From positions 3,348,001 to 3,412,000 of the forward strand of contig NZ_FNTG01000001.1 in NCBI RefSeq assembly GCF_900104795.1: DNA of 64,000 nucleotides, written 5' to 3'. The notes under the pieces were generated by a model. The model had not been told where the DNA came from. It did no database searches and worked only from the letters and a program-made list of their open reading frames with translations. Made by a program: the position numbers and the translations under genes. Below, in pieces: positions 27,156 through 37,490 of this stretch (positions are counted from its first letter, which is position 1; each line of letters starts with the position of its first letter). This DNA is from Burkholderia sp. WP9 (GTDB taxonomy: Bacteria > Pseudomonadota > Gammaproteobacteria > Burkholderiales > Burkholderiaceae).

Positions 27156-28172
27156 TCACAGTTCGTGATACGTATCGTAGTGACGCGAGAAGTCGTTACT
27201 CCGGAGAAAGTTGGTGAACGTCATCGTCACCGACGCGTCGAGTCCTTCCACGTAATGCCACCAGCCAATCGGCAGAAACAGCAATTCGCCCGGCGCGAGC
27301 GTGCATTCGAGCAACTGCGCTTGCCGCATCGACGGGAAACTGTCGTAGTCGATCGCGCCGCCGTCCACTTGCGAATAGCAATGCAGATGGTTCGCCATAT
27401 GCGGCGTGTCGGATAGCGGCACGAGTTTGATCCGCTTACGGCCAATCACCTGCGCCATGAAGTTGTTGGTCAGATCATGGTGAAACGGTGTCCTGGTTCC
27501 TGCCGGTCCCATCCAGAAGAAGCCGGTATCGGGCGAAACGGCGTCGAGATACTCGTCGATTGGCGGCACATCGGACCATAACGCCGCAAGCGCCGCGCGA
27601 TTGTGCGAGGTGTTATTGGCGGTCATATAGAAATCGTTGGTCGGCCCGCTCTGCTCGACGAGATCGACATAATCGGCAAAGCGCATCATGCGCTTGAGCA
27701 TGGGCTGATTGATTTCGTAATTCGCATCCGATTCGCGGCCGAACTGCACTTCCACTTCGCAATCGCCGCAGCGCTCACGGAAGTAGTCCCAATTCCACCG
27801 CGAACGTGCGGGCCAGAAATCGAATGCGCCGGTGATGATGACCGGCCGGTTCTGAGAGTAGTACTGCTCAAAGAACGCGTCGCGCGATAAACGTTCGCGC
27901 CGCTCGATCAATCCGCTTGCCGTGCGCATGCGATTCAGCTCGCTGTACACCGACAATATCCATTCGCGCTTGCGCAAACGATTGCGCAAGCGCGTCGCGC
28001 CATGAAAATAAGGACTCGCAAGTGCCGCTTCGATTTCTCGTGTGGCATCGGCCGCGTCGAAACCGTGGCCGACGAGCACGCCATGCAGCGCGGACGGCGG
28101 TGCGTCGAGCAGCAGATTCTCGGCAATCCAGCGGCGCCATGCGTCGTCGAAAGAGCGGGTCACGGTAGTCAC
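27156..28172 (-). CDS. Cupin-like (JmjC-type) 2-oxoglutarate dioxygenase family protein
   Basis: A 338-residue protein from GTG 28172. The C-terminal cupin_8/JmjC domain has RPVIITGAFDFWPA, then TPFHHDLTNN with the HxD-type iron ligands, an AQVIGRKRIKLVPL strand, and the distal histidine in LPIGWWHYVEG. The N-terminal 100 residues are helical. Such enzymes hydroxylate protein or small-molecule substrates. The start is uncertain: the frame is open to 28229, but GTG 28172 has ggag upstream and avoids the repeat-rich leader. Confidence 0.78.
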   Translation of the reverse strand: MTTVTRSFDDAWRRWIAENLLLDAPPSALHGVLVGHGFDAADATREIEAALASPYFHGATRLRNRLRKREWILSVYSELNRMRTASGLIERRERLSRDAFFEQYYSQNRPVIITGAFDFWPARSRWNWDYFRERCGDCEVEVQFGRESDANYEINQPMLKRMMRFADYVDLVEQSGPTNDFYMTANNTSHNRAALAALWSDVPPIDEYLDAVSPDTGFFWMGPAGTRTPFHHDLTNNFMAQVIGRKRIKLVPLSDTPHMANHLHCYSQVDGGAIDYDSFPSMRQAQLLECTLAPGELLFLPIGWWHYVEGLDASVTMTFTNFLRSNDFSRHYDTYHEL

Positions 28173-28208
28173 GGCATGGTCTCCGAACAGTGCGGCTGCA
28201 CAAAAAAT

Positions 28209-28247
28209 ATCGGCAAAAAGAATCGGCAAAAGAAATCGGCAAAAGAA
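28209..28247. repeat. Short tandem repeat (about 13 bp x 3)
   Basis: Three copies of atcggcaaaa(a)g follow one another between the terminator at 28247 and the cupin gene start. They may be slippage-prone; no function is apparent. Confidence 0.6.
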
Positions 28248-28280
28248 AAGGCACGCGTACCTCGCGGCGCGCGTGCCTTT
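28247..28280 (-). terminator. Terminator of the livK-like gene
   Basis: An 11-base stem (aaaggcacgcg / cgcgtgccttt) is followed on the minus strand by tcttttgcc, about 50 bases after the stop at 28331. Plus-strand reading also ends in T, so it could work in both directions. Confidence 0.78.
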
Positions 28281-28330
28281 TTAATCATGCGACCGAAGAC
28301 AGACCAACGCTGCCTTCGCTCACGCGATTT

Positions 28331-29476
28331 TTACATCTTCACTACGTCGAGCAGCGTCTTCTTGCCTGCCTTGTAGTTGTACAGCGAGATCACGCCGTGC
28401 TGAAGGTCACCCTTCGAGTCGAACGTGGTTTCACCGATCACACCCTTGTAGTCGGTGCTCGGCATTGCTGCCAGGATCTTCGCCGGATCGGTCGAGTTAG
28501 CACGCTTCATAGCGTCGACGATGATGTACACAGCGTCATACGTGAACGGTGCGTAGATCTGGATCGGCTGACCGAAACGCTTCTGATACTTGGCGAGGAA
28601 CGCCGAGCCGCCAGCCATCTTCTCGAGCGCCATACCGGCTTCCGAGCAGACGATGTTGTCGGTTGCGTCGCCAGCCAGGTCCGACAGCTTGTCGGTACAC
28701 ACGCCGTCGCCTGCCAGCACCTTCGCGCGCAGGCCGAGCTGCTTGGCTTGCTTGGCGAACGGGCCGCCGGTTGCGTCCATACCGCCGTACATGATCGCGT
28801 CCGGGTTTTCGCCCTTGATCTTCGTCAGAATCGCGCGGAAGTCGACAGCCTTGTCGTTCGTCGCGTCATGCGACATCACGTTCAGGCCCAGCGACTTGGC
28901 GGTCTTTTCGAATTCGTTTGCCAGACCCTGGCCGTAAGCGGTCGAGTCGTCGACGATCGCGACGCTCTTCACTTTCAGACCCTTCGCTGCGTAGTTAGCC
29001 AGTGCCGGACCTTGTTGCGCATCGGTCGCGACGACGCGGTACGTCGTCTTGAAACCTTGTTGCGTGTAGGCCGGGTTCGTTGCCGACGGCGAGATCTGCA
29101 CGATGCCTGCATCGCTATAGATCTTCGAAGCCGGAATCGACGTGCCCGAGTTCAAGTGGCCAACCACTGCGACGACCTTGTCGTCGACCAGCTTCTGCGC
29201 GACTTGAGTTGCCGTGCGCGGGTCGGCTGCGTCGTCCTGTGCGTCCAGTTGCAGCGTGACCTTCTGGCCACCGATCGTCAGGCCCTTGGCGTTGATTTCT
29301 TCAACTGCCAGGCGCGCGCCGTTTTCGTTGTCTTTACCCAGGTGAGCGATACCGCCAGTCAGCGGTGCAACGTGACCGATCTTGACGACCGTGTCGGCTG
29401 CAGCCGAAGTTGCCAACGTAGCGAACAGCATCGCGGCAGCGCTGATCGGCAACAGCTTTTGAATCTTGATGTTCAT
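28331..29476 (-). CDS. Branched-chain amino acid ABC transporter substrate-binding protein
   Basis: A 381-residue periplasmic binding protein: signal peptide (about 1-27, ending SAAA), then TVVKIGHVAPLTGGIAHLGKDNENG, the LivK/LivJ-type N-terminal lobe, and VVGHLNSGTSIPASKIY in the ligand cleft. It binds leucine/isoleucine/valine or related amino acids. No permease or ATPase genes lie beside it, so it must share the transport complex encoded elsewhere. ATG 29476 has ggag upstream. Confidence 0.92.
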   Translation of the reverse strand: MNIKIQKLLPISAAAMLFATLATSAAADTVVKIGHVAPLTGGIAHLGKDNENGARLAVEEINAKGLTIGGQKVTLQLDAQDDAADPRTATQVAQKLVDDKVVAVVGHLNSGTSIPASKIYSDAGIVQISPSATNPAYTQQGFKTTYRVVATDAQQGPALANYAAKGLKVKSVAIVDDSTAYGQGLANEFEKTAKSLGLNVMSHDATNDKAVDFRAILTKIKGENPDAIMYGGMDATGGPFAKQAKQLGLRAKVLAGDGVCTDKLSDLAGDATDNIVCSEAGMALEKMAGGSAFLAKYQKRFGQPIQIYAPFTYDAVYIIVDAMKRANSTDPAKILAAMPSTDYKGVIGETTFDSKGDLQHGVISLYNYKAGKKTLLDVVKM

Positions 29477-29865
29477 GTAAGTCTCCAGTTTCGGTCCCAA
29501 AAACAACGTAATCGCCCTGTGCCCCCGCTTCCCCAACACGTGTCGCTCAGTCCCGTGGACGACCACGCCGGTTGCATCGTTCATGCACTTGGCCAGCACG
29601 CTCACCGGACTGTTTGTGGCAGGCGGCAAACCGTACTTGCGCGCAAGTGTAGGCCATCAAATTAATTTGTGGGACTTTTTTGAGGAAGTGGGATGAACAC
29701 TAATAGCGTTTATCCAACAGGGGCCGATTCCGGCTGGAAAGACTGACTCGAAAGCACCAGCCCATGCGGGTTTCCGCTATGTGAGGCTTTCGTCTAACAG
29801 CTCGGCCTAAAGGCTTTTGCGCGTTAAACCGTTAATCATGCGAATAGGCTTTTTGCCTAAAAAGA
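29477..29865. other. Leader region of the livK-like gene
   Basis: About 390 bases without a supported gene; it should contain the promoter and long 5' leader of the binding-protein gene. No riboswitch fold is evident by eye. Confidence 0.45.
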
Positions 29866-29896
29866 AGGCGCGCCGAAGGTGATGCCTGGCGCGCCT
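29866..29896 (-). terminator. Terminator of the nitronate monooxygenase-like gene
   Basis: A 9-base stem (aggcgcgcc / ggcgcgcct) is followed on the minus strand by tcttttt, 25 bases after the stop. Confidence 0.82.
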
Positions 29897-29920
29897 GGAT
29901 TACGTCTGAATCATGCTGAA

Positions 29921-31024
29921 TCAGCGTTCGAGGGCGGCGATACGCGCCGTTGCTTCGCGCCATTCGCGTTCTAGCTGACTCATCAGTTCGGCCGCGCCGA
30001 GACCTTCGCGGCGCGCACGCCCCAAGGGCGCACCCTGGCCCGACCACAGAGAAAGATAGTCGCCGTTTTCCGCGCGGCTCGCGGTTTGCCGCAGTTCCTG
30101 CGTCAACGCATTTTGCACGGGATACGGCGCGATCTTCTGCGGTGTCTCGCTCAACCGCTGCATCAACGGATTGCGTATGCCGCGCGCATGGCGGCCGGTG
30201 ATCGCGCGCGTGACCGAGGTCGATGTGTCGGACATGGACCGCACGCGGGTTTTCCATGCCTGCGGTATCGCACTTTCATGACAGGTGAGAAACGCGGTGC
30301 CCATCACCGCGGCTTGTGCGCCGAGCGCGAGGGCGGCGACGATGCCGCGTCCATCCATAATGCCGCCGGCGGCGAGCACCGGCAGGTCGGTTGCGTCGAC
30401 GAGTTGCGGCACGAGCGCCATCGTGCCGACCAACGCGTCTTCGAATGCACCAATAAACGTGCCGCGATGCGCGCCCGCTTCCGCGCCTTGCGCGGCAATC
30501 GCATCGGCGCCCACGTCGCGCCAGGCCACCGCTTCGGCGACATGCGTCGCGGTGCCTATTACATATAGACCGTTGGCATGCAGCCGGGCGACGTCGGCGG
30601 CAGAGAGCAGTCCGAACGTGAAGCTCGCCAGCGGCACGCGCAATTCGATCAGCATCTCCAGTTGTGCGCGGAAGTCCGGCGCGTAGCGTGCGAGCGGCGC
30701 ACCCGGCGGCAAACCGAGTTCTTTACGCAGCGGGTCGATCGCTTCGAGCGCGGTACGCACAGTTGCATCGTCCGGCGTGGCCGGATCGAGCACGAACAGA
30801 TTCACGCCGAACGGACGATCCGTCAGCGCGCGGATCGCCGCGACTTCGCTCGCGATCTTTTCGGGCGAGAGCGCCGCGCCCGCCAGAAAGCCGAGACCGC
30901 CCGCGTTCGACACCGCGGCGACCATGGCCGGCGTCGTCGCACCGCCCGCCATCGGCGCCTGCACGACGGGCACGCGCAACCCGAAACGTTCTGCAAACGG
31001 CGTCACAAAATTGACTTCACTCAT
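29921..31024 (-). CDS. NAD(P)H-dependent flavin oxidoreductase / nitronate monooxygenase family
   Basis: A 367-residue TIM-barrel FMN enzyme: VPVVQAPMAGG at 18-28, VSNAGGLGFLAG near 40, GADAIAAQGAEAGAHRG near 180 and VLAAGGIMDGRGI near 222 (FMN phosphate loop). This is the 2-nitropropane dioxygenase family. Real substrates vary (nitronates, quinones, enoyl thioesters), so the family name is safer than a reaction. ATG 31024 has ggaa upstream. Divergent from the dienelactone hydrolase gene. Confidence 0.88.
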   Translation of the reverse strand: MSEVNFVTPFAERFGLRVPVVQAPMAGGATTPAMVAAVSNAGGLGFLAGAALSPEKIASEVAAIRALTDRPFGVNLFVLDPATPDDATVRTALEAIDPLRKELGLPPGAPLARYAPDFRAQLEMLIELRVPLASFTFGLLSAADVARLHANGLYVIGTATHVAEAVAWRDVGADAIAAQGAEAGAHRGTFIGAFEDALVGTMALVPQLVDATDLPVLAAGGIMDGRGIVAALALGAQAAVMGTAFLTCHESAIPQAWKTRVRSMSDTSTSVTRAITGRHARGIRNPLMQRLSETPQKIAPYPVQNALTQELRQTASRAENGDYLSLWSGQGAPLGRARREGLGAAELMSQLEREWREATARIAALER

Positions 31025-31276
31025 GATGGATTCCTTTTCCGGCGATGCGCTCGCCACAGGGACGAGCCGATACGCTCGACTGTACCGAGGCGATCCGCGC
31101 CGGAGAAATGAATTATCGAGAACGTTTCAATCGCCTTACGAGATTTCCGCCGCACAGGCCCGCTCTGCAGCGCGTTTCTTTTGATGGCAAACTGACCGCC
31201 CCCGCTTCAGGTATTCAGGCCTCTGGCATTTATTCAGACCGACCTCGCACAGCCGCGCGAGTCAATGGAGAGCAAC

Positions 31277-31975
31277 ATGAGCACCACTTCCCGATGGATC
31301 GATATTCCCGCCGGTAACGACAGTTTTGGCGGCTACCTGGCGCTGCCCAAAGGCGGCAAGGGACCGGCCGTCATCATCATTCAGGAAATCTTCGGCGTGA
31401 ACAGCCATATCCGTTCGGTAGCGGATCAGTATGCGCAAGACGGCTACGTCGCGCTCGCGCCGGACGTATTCTGGCGCGTGCAACCGCGCGTGGAATTGAC
31501 GTATGAAGGCGCTGATCGCGAGAAGGGCATCGAGTTGATGCAAAAGACTAATGTCGATCAGGCCGTGGCCGATATCGGCGCCGCGGCCGCCGCGTTGCGC
31601 GCCATGCCGGAAGTGACCGGCAAGGTCGCGGCGATCGGCTATTGCTTCGGCGGCCGGCTCGCGTATCTGGCCGCGGCGCAAGGCACGCTCGACGCAGCGG
31701 TCGCCTACTACGGCGGCGGCATCCAGAATCAGCTGGAAGAAGCCGCGAAGATCAAGGTGCCGATGCAATTCCACTACGGCGAACTCGACGCGCATATCCC
31801 GCCCTCGGCTGTCGGTCAGATCCAGGAACGCTTCGCCGGCCGCACGGACGCCGAATTCAACATCTATCCGAATGCCGATCACGGCTTCAACTGCTCGGAC
31901 CGCGCCTCGTACAACCAGCGCGCCGCCGCGCTGGCGCATGGCCGCACGCTGACCTTCCTCGGCGAGCGTCTGTAA
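31277..31975 (+). CDS. Dienelactone hydrolase family protein
   Basis: A 232-residue alpha/beta hydrolase. The nucleophile is Cys123 in GYCFGG. IIQEIFGVN supplies the conserved Glu, and the triad Asp and His are in GELDAHIP and ADHGFN. Classic enzymes open dienelactone in chlorocatechol breakdown; stand-alone homologues like this are often of unknown substrate. ATG 31277 is preferred over ATG 31265 because ggagag precedes it. Confidence 0.9.
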   Translation: MSTTSRWIDIPAGNDSFGGYLALPKGGKGPAVIIIQEIFGVNSHIRSVADQYAQDGYVALAPDVFWRVQPRVELTYEGADREKGIELMQKTNVDQAVADIGAAAAALRAMPEVTGKVAAIGYCFGGRLAYLAAAQGTLDAAVAYYGGGIQNQLEEAAKIKVPMQFHYGELDAHIPPSAVGQIQERFAGRTDAEFNIYPNADHGFNCSDRASYNQRAAALAHGRTLTFLGERL

Positions 31976-32244
31976 CTCGCACTTCCCGTTGCCGCGCCCG
32001 TTTGTGCCGCTCATCGCGCGGCCCATCCGCGCGCGTCAATTGCGCCTTTTTGCCGGCGCCTTTTATTTGCGTCAGTAACTCACGCGCGTAACTCGGTTAC
32101 TCTCTCAAAGACGGCTTGCCATCGGCATGCCGTCTTCTTCCATGTCCAGCGATCAATCCGGGCGACGTGATCTCCAGCAAAATGGCGTATCGCGAGCACG
32201 GACCACCCGCCGACCCGACATTCGATAGCGAGGGCTCATCCGTC

Positions 32245-33765
32245 GTGCATTCAGACTATCTCGCCCATGACGCCACCGGCCTCGCCGAACTGATACGCAA
32301 GCGCGAGGCGAGCGCGCGCGAGTTGCTCGACGTTGCGATCTCGCGCACTGAAGCCGTCAATCCCGCGATCAATGCGATTGTCCTGAAGGACTACGATGCA
32401 GCGCGTCAGCGTGCGTCCCGCGACGATGCAAACCGGGCGAACGGCGCAAACACTGCGGACAGCGTCAGCGCGCAATTAGCGCTGGCCGGCGTGCCCTATC
32501 TGATCAAGGATCTCGGCGCGCCGGTCGCCGGTCTGCGCATGGCGATGGGCAGCCGCCACTATCGCCATTTCATTCCTGCGCAAGACGCGCCCGTGGTCAC
32601 GCTCGCGAAAGCCGCCGGCCTCAATATCTTCGCCAAGACCAGCACGTCCGAACTCGGCCAGATGCCTTATACGGAGCCCGAACTGTTCGGCGCGTGCCGC
32701 AATCCATGGAATCTCGACCATACGCCGGGCGGCTCCAGCGGTGGCGCGGCGGCTGCGGTTGCCGCCGGCATCGTGCCGCTCGCGCATGCTTCGGACGGCG
32801 GTGGCTCGATCCGCATTCCGGCGTCATGCTGCGGACTTTTCGGCCTCAAACCTTCTCGCGGACGCGTACCGCGCGCAACTGCGGCGGCGGCGGCCGGCGA
32901 CCTCGGCGTCGATCATGCGGTGTCGCGCAGCGTGCGCGACAGTGCGTTGCTGCTCGATCTGATTGCGGGCAATGCCGACAGACCGCTCGGTGCGCCGGGC
33001 ACGTTCCTGAGCGCGAGCCGCGAGCCGTGCAAGCCGCTGAACATTGCCTACGTCACGGACCCGATGCTGGCGCCCACCCTTTCCGCCGACGCGCGTGCCT
33101 CGCTCGAAGACGCCGCGCAACTCGCCAGTTCGCTCGGCCATAACATCGAACCGGTGTCGCTCGGCATCGACTTCGCGGCAGTTCGGCATGCATTCCTCAC
33201 GCTCTGGTCCGTGACCGCGGAAGACCTCGTGCTGAATGCCGAGCGGATCAGCGGCCGCAAGCCTCTGCGCACCGAATTCGAAATTTCGACGTGGGCGATG
33301 GCGCACGTGGGCCGCAAACTCGGCGAACGCGGCCTGCCCGCCGCGCTCGAAGAACAGCGGCGCATCACCGAACGGCTCGCCGACCTGATGAATCGCTATG
33401 ACGTGATTCTGTGCGCCACGCTGGCCTCGTCGCCGATCAAAATCGGCGAGATGCAGCCCACTGTTGCCGAACGCATGCAAATGCGCGCCGTCACTGCCAT
33501 GCCGCTCGAAGCGCTAATGAAGAAGGTGCTGACGGAAGCATCGAACAAGGCATTCACCTGGGCGGGTTGCACGGAACTGTTCAATCTGAGTGGTCAGCCG
33601 GCGATGTCCGTACCGCTCTATTGGAATGCCCGCGGGCTGCCCGTCGGCGTGCAATTCGCCGCGCGCGAGGGCGGCGAGGCTACGCTGCTGCGTCTGGCCG
33701 CACAACTGGAAATCGCGCGGCCTTGGTTCGACAGGCGGCCGCCTTTGATGCCCGCACGCAGTTGA
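32245..33765 (+). CDS. Amidase (amidase-signature family)
   Basis: A 506-residue amidase-signature enzyme. The catalytic triad is Lys in [12 protein letters not shown], the cis-Ser in the [16 protein letters not shown] loop, and the nucleophile Ser in [12 protein letters not shown]. It hydrolyses an amide of unknown identity; GatA is unlikely because no gatB/gatC neighbour is present. The start is uncertain: GTG 32245 fits family length and has gaggg ten bases upstream; ATG 32182 is an alternative. Confidence 0.87.
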   Translation: MHSDYLAHDATGLAELIRKREASARELLDVAISRTEAVNPAINAIVLKDYDAARQRASRDDANRANGANTADSVSAQLALAGVPYLIKDLGAPVAGLRMAMGSRHYRHFIPAQDAPVVTLAKAAGLNIFAKTSTSELGQMPYTEPELFGACRNPWNLDHTPGGSSGGAAAAVAAGIVPLAHASDGGGSIRIPASCCGLFGLKPSRGRVPRATAAAAAGDLGVDHAVSRSVRDSALLLDLIAGNADRPLGAPGTFLSASREPCKPLNIAYVTDPMLAPTLSADARASLEDAAQLASSLGHNIEPVSLGIDFAAVRHAFLTLWSVTAEDLVLNAERISGRKPLRTEFEISTWAMAHVGRKLGERGLPAALEEQRRITERLADLMNRYDVILCATLASSPIKIGEMQPTVAERMQMRAVTAMPLEALMKKVLTEASNKAFTWAGCTELFNLSGQPAMSVPLYWNARGLPVGVQFAAREGGEATLLRLAAQLEIARPWFDRRPPLMPARS

Positions 33766-33858
33766 ACAAAGACGCGCCGCCGGCGGAGAAGCTGTCGGCG
33801 CGAAGTGTCGGTGAAGTTCAGGAGCAGGGGCCGATGCAGACCCAATCCGGGCCGCAGG

Positions 33859-35151
33859 TCAGGCCGGTTTGCGCTGCGCGTCGAGATCGGCGTGACGCTT
33901 GCCCGGAATGCAGGCGAGCGCGACGATCGAGAGCGCCAGTCCGCCCATTACGTAGTAAATCGGTGCGAGCGGCGAGCCGGTGGTGTTGATGAGCCACGTC
34001 ACGATGAACGGCCCAAAGCCGCCGAACACCATCACCGCGATGTTGTAGGCGAGCGATAAGCCGGTCGAGCGCACGTTCGCCGGAAACAGCTCCGCGATCA
34101 GCGCGCCGAACGGCCCGTAATAGCCGGACAGCGTAATCGACAGCAGCGCCTGCACGAGAATCAGTTTCGATACGCTCGGCTCCGCCGCGAGCCATGCGAA
34201 CAGCGGATAAATGATCACAAGCGTGATGACCAGCGACCACAGCGACAGGCCCTTGCGCCCAATGCGGTCCGACCACGCGCCGGTCAGCGGCGAGAGCACC
34301 GTCAACAGCAGATTGCCGACGATCACCGCGGAAAAAGACTGTGCGTAGGGCAGTTTCAGTTGATTGACCGCGAAGGTGGGCAGATAGCTGATCAACACGT
34401 AGATCGTCACCGTGAGTGCGATCACGGAGCCGAGTCCGCAGAGCACGTCGCGGCTGTGGCTTCTGAAGACTTCGCCGAGCGTCGCGCGCCGCGCGGTTTT
34501 TTGCGCGAGCAGAAACGCTTCCGAATCGGCGAGGTTTCGGCGGATATAAAAACCGATCGGCCCGATGATCAAACCCAGGATGAACGGCACGCGCCAGCCC
34601 CAGGATTTCAACGCATCAGGCGACAGGCCGCGCGTGATCAGGGCGCCTACCAGCGCGCCAAGCAGCAGCGCCGCCGCCTGACTTGCCATTTGCCAGCTGC
34701 CGTAAAAGCCGCGCTTCGAGAACGGTGCCGCTTCGATCAGCAACGCCGTCGAACTGCCGAATTCACCGCCGGCGGAGAAGCCTTGCAACATGCGTCCGGC
34801 TACGATCATCAATGGTGCGCCGATGCCGATTGCCGAATACGGTGGCGCGATCGCGAGCAGCAGAATGCCGAGCGTCATTAGCGCGATGACGAGCGATAAC
34901 GCGGCTTTGCGTCCCGCGCGATCCGCGTAGAGTCCGAGCACGATGCCGCCGATTGGCCGCATGACGAACGCGACGCCGAACGTCGCGGTGGTGAGCAGCA
35001 ACGACGCGTAATCGTTGCCGTCCGGGAAGAACAATGGGGCGATCACCACCGTCAGAAAACCGAACACGGTGAAGTCGTACCACTCGAGCGCATTGCCGAT
35101 CACAGCCGCGACGACGGCCCGCGTATGAAGACTCCTTGACGCTGGTGTCAT
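33859..35151 (-). CDS. MFS metabolite:proton symporter (MHS family)
   Basis: A 430-residue transporter with 12 likely membrane segments. The N-terminal region (AVVAAVIGNALEWYDFTVFGFL) and the loop YADRAGRKAALS after TM2, with GRMLQGFSAGGEFGSS, are hallmarks of the MHS branch (ProP, ShiA, KgtP, citrate permease). Substrate is probably an organic acid or betaine-like compound. It converges on the amidase gene with a gap of under 100 bases. Confidence 0.9.
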   Translation of the reverse strand: MTPASRSLHTRAVVAAVIGNALEWYDFTVFGFLTVVIAPLFFPDGNDYASLLLTTATFGVAFVMRPIGGIVLGLYADRAGRKAALSLVIALMTLGILLLAIAPPYSAIGIGAPLMIVAGRMLQGFSAGGEFGSSTALLIEAAPFSKRGFYGSWQMASQAAALLLGALVGALITRGLSPDALKSWGWRVPFILGLIIGPIGFYIRRNLADSEAFLLAQKTARRATLGEVFRSHSRDVLCGLGSVIALTVTIYVLISYLPTFAVNQLKLPYAQSFSAVIVGNLLLTVLSPLTGAWSDRIGRKGLSLWSLVITLVIIYPLFAWLAAEPSVSKLILVQALLSITLSGYYGPFGALIAELFPANVRSTGLSLAYNIAVMVFGGFGPFIVTWLINTTGSPLAPIYYVMGGLALSIVALACIPGKRHADLDAQRKPA

Positions 35152-35293
35152 TCGAATCTCCAGCCTGCGAAAAGTATCCCGTAGTGCGTCGTTTCAGTGC
35201 AATGGCATGACAGTGCGAGCAAGAAAGGGGCCGCGAGCCGCTGAGGTCGCATTGGAGTGTAAAGAGCGTGCAAGCCGTTTTCAAGCAGCAAAA

Positions 35294-35324
35294 AGGCGTC
35301 TGCCGCGCGGGACGGCAGACGCCT
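35294..35324 (-). terminator. Terminator of the HiPIP gene
   Basis: A 12-base stem (aggcgtctgccg / cggcagacgcct) is followed on the minus strand by ttttg. It lies about 80 bases after the HiPIP stop. Confidence 0.85.
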
Positions 35325-35405
35325 GTGTGATTCGACCGTAGTGGCGCGCCACCATGTTGCGGCGCGTTTTGCGCGACACCTTTTGTGTGCGCGGCTGACG
35401 GGTAA

Positions 35406-35717
35406 TCAGGCCTTCTTGTTATATGCGCTGCACCAACCTTTGCTCGCGACCTGCTTGCCGGCGAACATCGGGCACGGGCCGTACTCGTCGGTCGCCTTGG
35501 CCTGGTAAAAGCTGCAGTTGCCGCAGTCCTGGCCGGGCGCGTACTTGGCGAATTTCGCTTTGTCGACTTTACTCGCGTCTGCCTTGTAGCCGAGTGCTTG
35601 CGCAGTCGGATCGCTTTCGGAGACTTTCGGTGCATCGGCGAAAGCCTGCCGCGACAGCGCCAAGGTGGATGCCACACCAATGCTGGTGATCAAAAACGTA
35701 CGACGGGAAGATTTCAT
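35406..35717 (-). CDS. High-potential iron-sulfur protein (HiPIP)
   Basis: A 103-residue precursor with a Tat signal (SRRTFLI, residues 4-10; cleavage near AFA-DAP). The four cluster cysteines follow the HiPIP pattern: CGNC, then CPMF, then WCSAY near the end. The mature protein holds one [4Fe-4S] cluster and carries electrons in the periplasm. It stands alone with its own terminator, so the partner oxidoreductase is not shown here. Confidence 0.92.
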   Translation of the reverse strand: MKSSRRTFLITSIGVASTLALSRQAFADAPKVSESDPTAQALGYKADASKVDKAKFAKYAPGQDCGNCSFYQAKATDEYGPCPMFAGKQVASKGWCSAYNKKA

Positions 35718-35998
35718 GGGGACTCACTCCATTTATATTGAACTGATCGCCGTTCTGATGACAGCGGTCCCCAAGGATATCAATGAAGCCGCCGCGCGTG
35801 ACGACTCAAATGATAGAGATAACCGAATTGGTACGACTGCGCGCCTGAATGTCGCGCGCGAAAGGAACGGCTCGCGCGCGAGTCGAGCGCCCGCCGTGAG
35901 CTTGCGGTTAGTTCGCAGCGGCGAACCCCCGCTGTGCGCGCACGGTTAGTCCGCAGCGAACTCGCAGGGATGCGCGACATGCGCGAACCCCGTGCGAA

Positions 35999-37105
35999 TT
36001 ACCCGCGTCCGCTCAACTCGCACACCCGCTGCGCGATGGCGAGCGAGGCCGTCAATCCCGGCGACTCGATGCCGAACAGATTGACCAGCCCACGCACGCC
36101 ATGCGCTGCCGGCCCCTGGATCACGAAGTCGGCAGCGGGTTCGCCGGGGCCCGAAAGCTTCGGACGAATCCCCGCATACGCGGGCTGCAATGCGTTGTCC
36201 GGAAGCGCGGGCCAATAGGCGCGAATCGCCGCGTAGAACGATTCCGCGCGACGCGGATCGACGTCGTAATTGATCGTATCCACCCATTCGACGTCGGGAC
36301 CGAAACGCGCCTGGCCGCCCAGATCGATGGTCAGATGCACGCCAAGACCGGCCTCGTTTGGCATCGGATAAATCAAACGGCTGAATGGCGCGCGCCCGGA
36401 GATGCTGAAGTAGTTACCGCGCGCGAGATAGAGCGGCGGCACATGCCGCGCATCGAGTCCACGGATCTTGCGGGCCAGTGCATTCGCCTGCAAACCGGCA
36501 CTGTTGATCACGCAGGCGGCGCTGATCGTGGCCGGCGCGTCGCCGCCTACTTTGATGATGAAGCGGCCATTGTTCGCTTCGATTGCCTGCACCGGCGCGT
36601 GAAATGCGCACACTGCGCCATCGCGTTCGGCGTCGCCTTGCAGGGCCAACATGAACTGATGACTGTCGACGATACCCGTTTGCGGCGAGAACACCGCTTC
36701 GACACATTCGAGTGCGGGTTCGAGCGCTTGCGCCTGGTCGCCGGTGATTCGCATCAGGTCGAGCACGCCGTTATCACGGCCTTTGGCCATGATGCTTTCG
36801 AGCTGAGGAACCTGGTTGCGCGAAGTGGCGACCAGTAATTTGCCGCAGCGCGAATGCGGCACCTTGCGCTCGACGCAGTAGTCGTAAAGCATCTCGCGGC
36901 CGCGCACGCAAAGCGCGGCTTTGAGCGAGCCGCGCGGGTAGTAGATGCCCGCGTGAATCACCTCGCTATTGCGCGAGCTGGTGCCCACGCCGATCGCCTC
37001 CGCCGCTTCCAGCACGATCACCTCGCGCCCGCGCGCCGCCAGTGCGCGCGCCACCGCGAGACCGACCACGCCTGCGCCGATCACAACACATTCGATTTGG
37101 TCCAT
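35999..37105 (-). CDS. FAD-dependent oxidase, L-2-hydroxyglutarate oxidase-like
   Basis: A 368-residue DAO-fold flavoprotein: Rossmann motif [17 protein letters not shown] at 7-23, then [20 protein letters not shown] near 43-62 and CGKLLVAT near 86, which match the L-2-hydroxyglutarate dehydrogenase/oxidase (LhgO/L2HGDH) group. C-terminal [22 protein letters not shown] closes the FAD site. ATG 37105; the open frame further upstream is not family-like. Confidence 0.88.
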   Translation of the reverse strand: MDQIECVVIGAGVVGLAVARALAARGREVIVLEAAEAIGVGTSSRNSEVIHAGIYYPRGSLKAALCVRGREMLYDYCVERKVPHSRCGKLLVATSRNQVPQLESIMAKGRDNGVLDLMRITGDQAQALEPALECVEAVFSPQTGIVDSHQFMLALQGDAERDGAVCAFHAPVQAIEANNGRFIIKVGGDAPATISAACVINSAGLQANALARKIRGLDARHVPPLYLARGNYFSISGRAPFSRLIYPMPNEAGLGVHLTIDLGGQARFGPDVEWVDTINYDVDPRRAESFYAAIRAYWPALPDNALQPAYAGIRPKLSGPGEPAADFVIQGPAAHGVRGLVNLFGIESPGLTASLAIAQRVCELSGRG

Positions 37106-37263
37106 GTCCCTTGACGCGGCCAACTTCGCCGCGCGCTGCCTCGCTCGCCCGATCAAGATGAAGACAGGATGCGGCGGACGCGTGCGCAACACCGCGCGCT
37201 GTCGAACGCTCCTGTCCATTCGCAACCGCTACGCCAGAGTGTGCAACGCCGTACAGACAGAAA

Positions 37264-37291
37264 TGCCCGCAGTCAGCAACCACTGCGGGCA
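37264..37291 (-). terminator. Terminator of the AAA ATPase gene
   Basis: A 10-base stem (tgcccgcagt / actgcgggca, loop cagcaacc) is followed on the minus strand by tttct. It lies about 200 bases after the stop at 37491. Confidence 0.65.
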
Positions 37292-37490
37292 CTCGGTCTT
37301 GCGCAGATCCTACACGTAACGGCCGGACTAAATGAGTGTACGCCGTCGAAGGTGACAACGCTCGCTTGTTGCCAGGTCATTCGCAGCAATAATTGCCACG
37401 GCATTCACTCCATTTTCGGTCCGGACTTCCGTTTTGACTGGGAAAAAACCCTGAAGAGGCGGGTTTTCCACAAGAAATCGGCAAAAACAC

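Noticed and set aside
28190..29665. 491-codon plus-strand frame
   Set aside because: It is antisense to the LivK-type gene, whose signal peptide and family motifs are clear.
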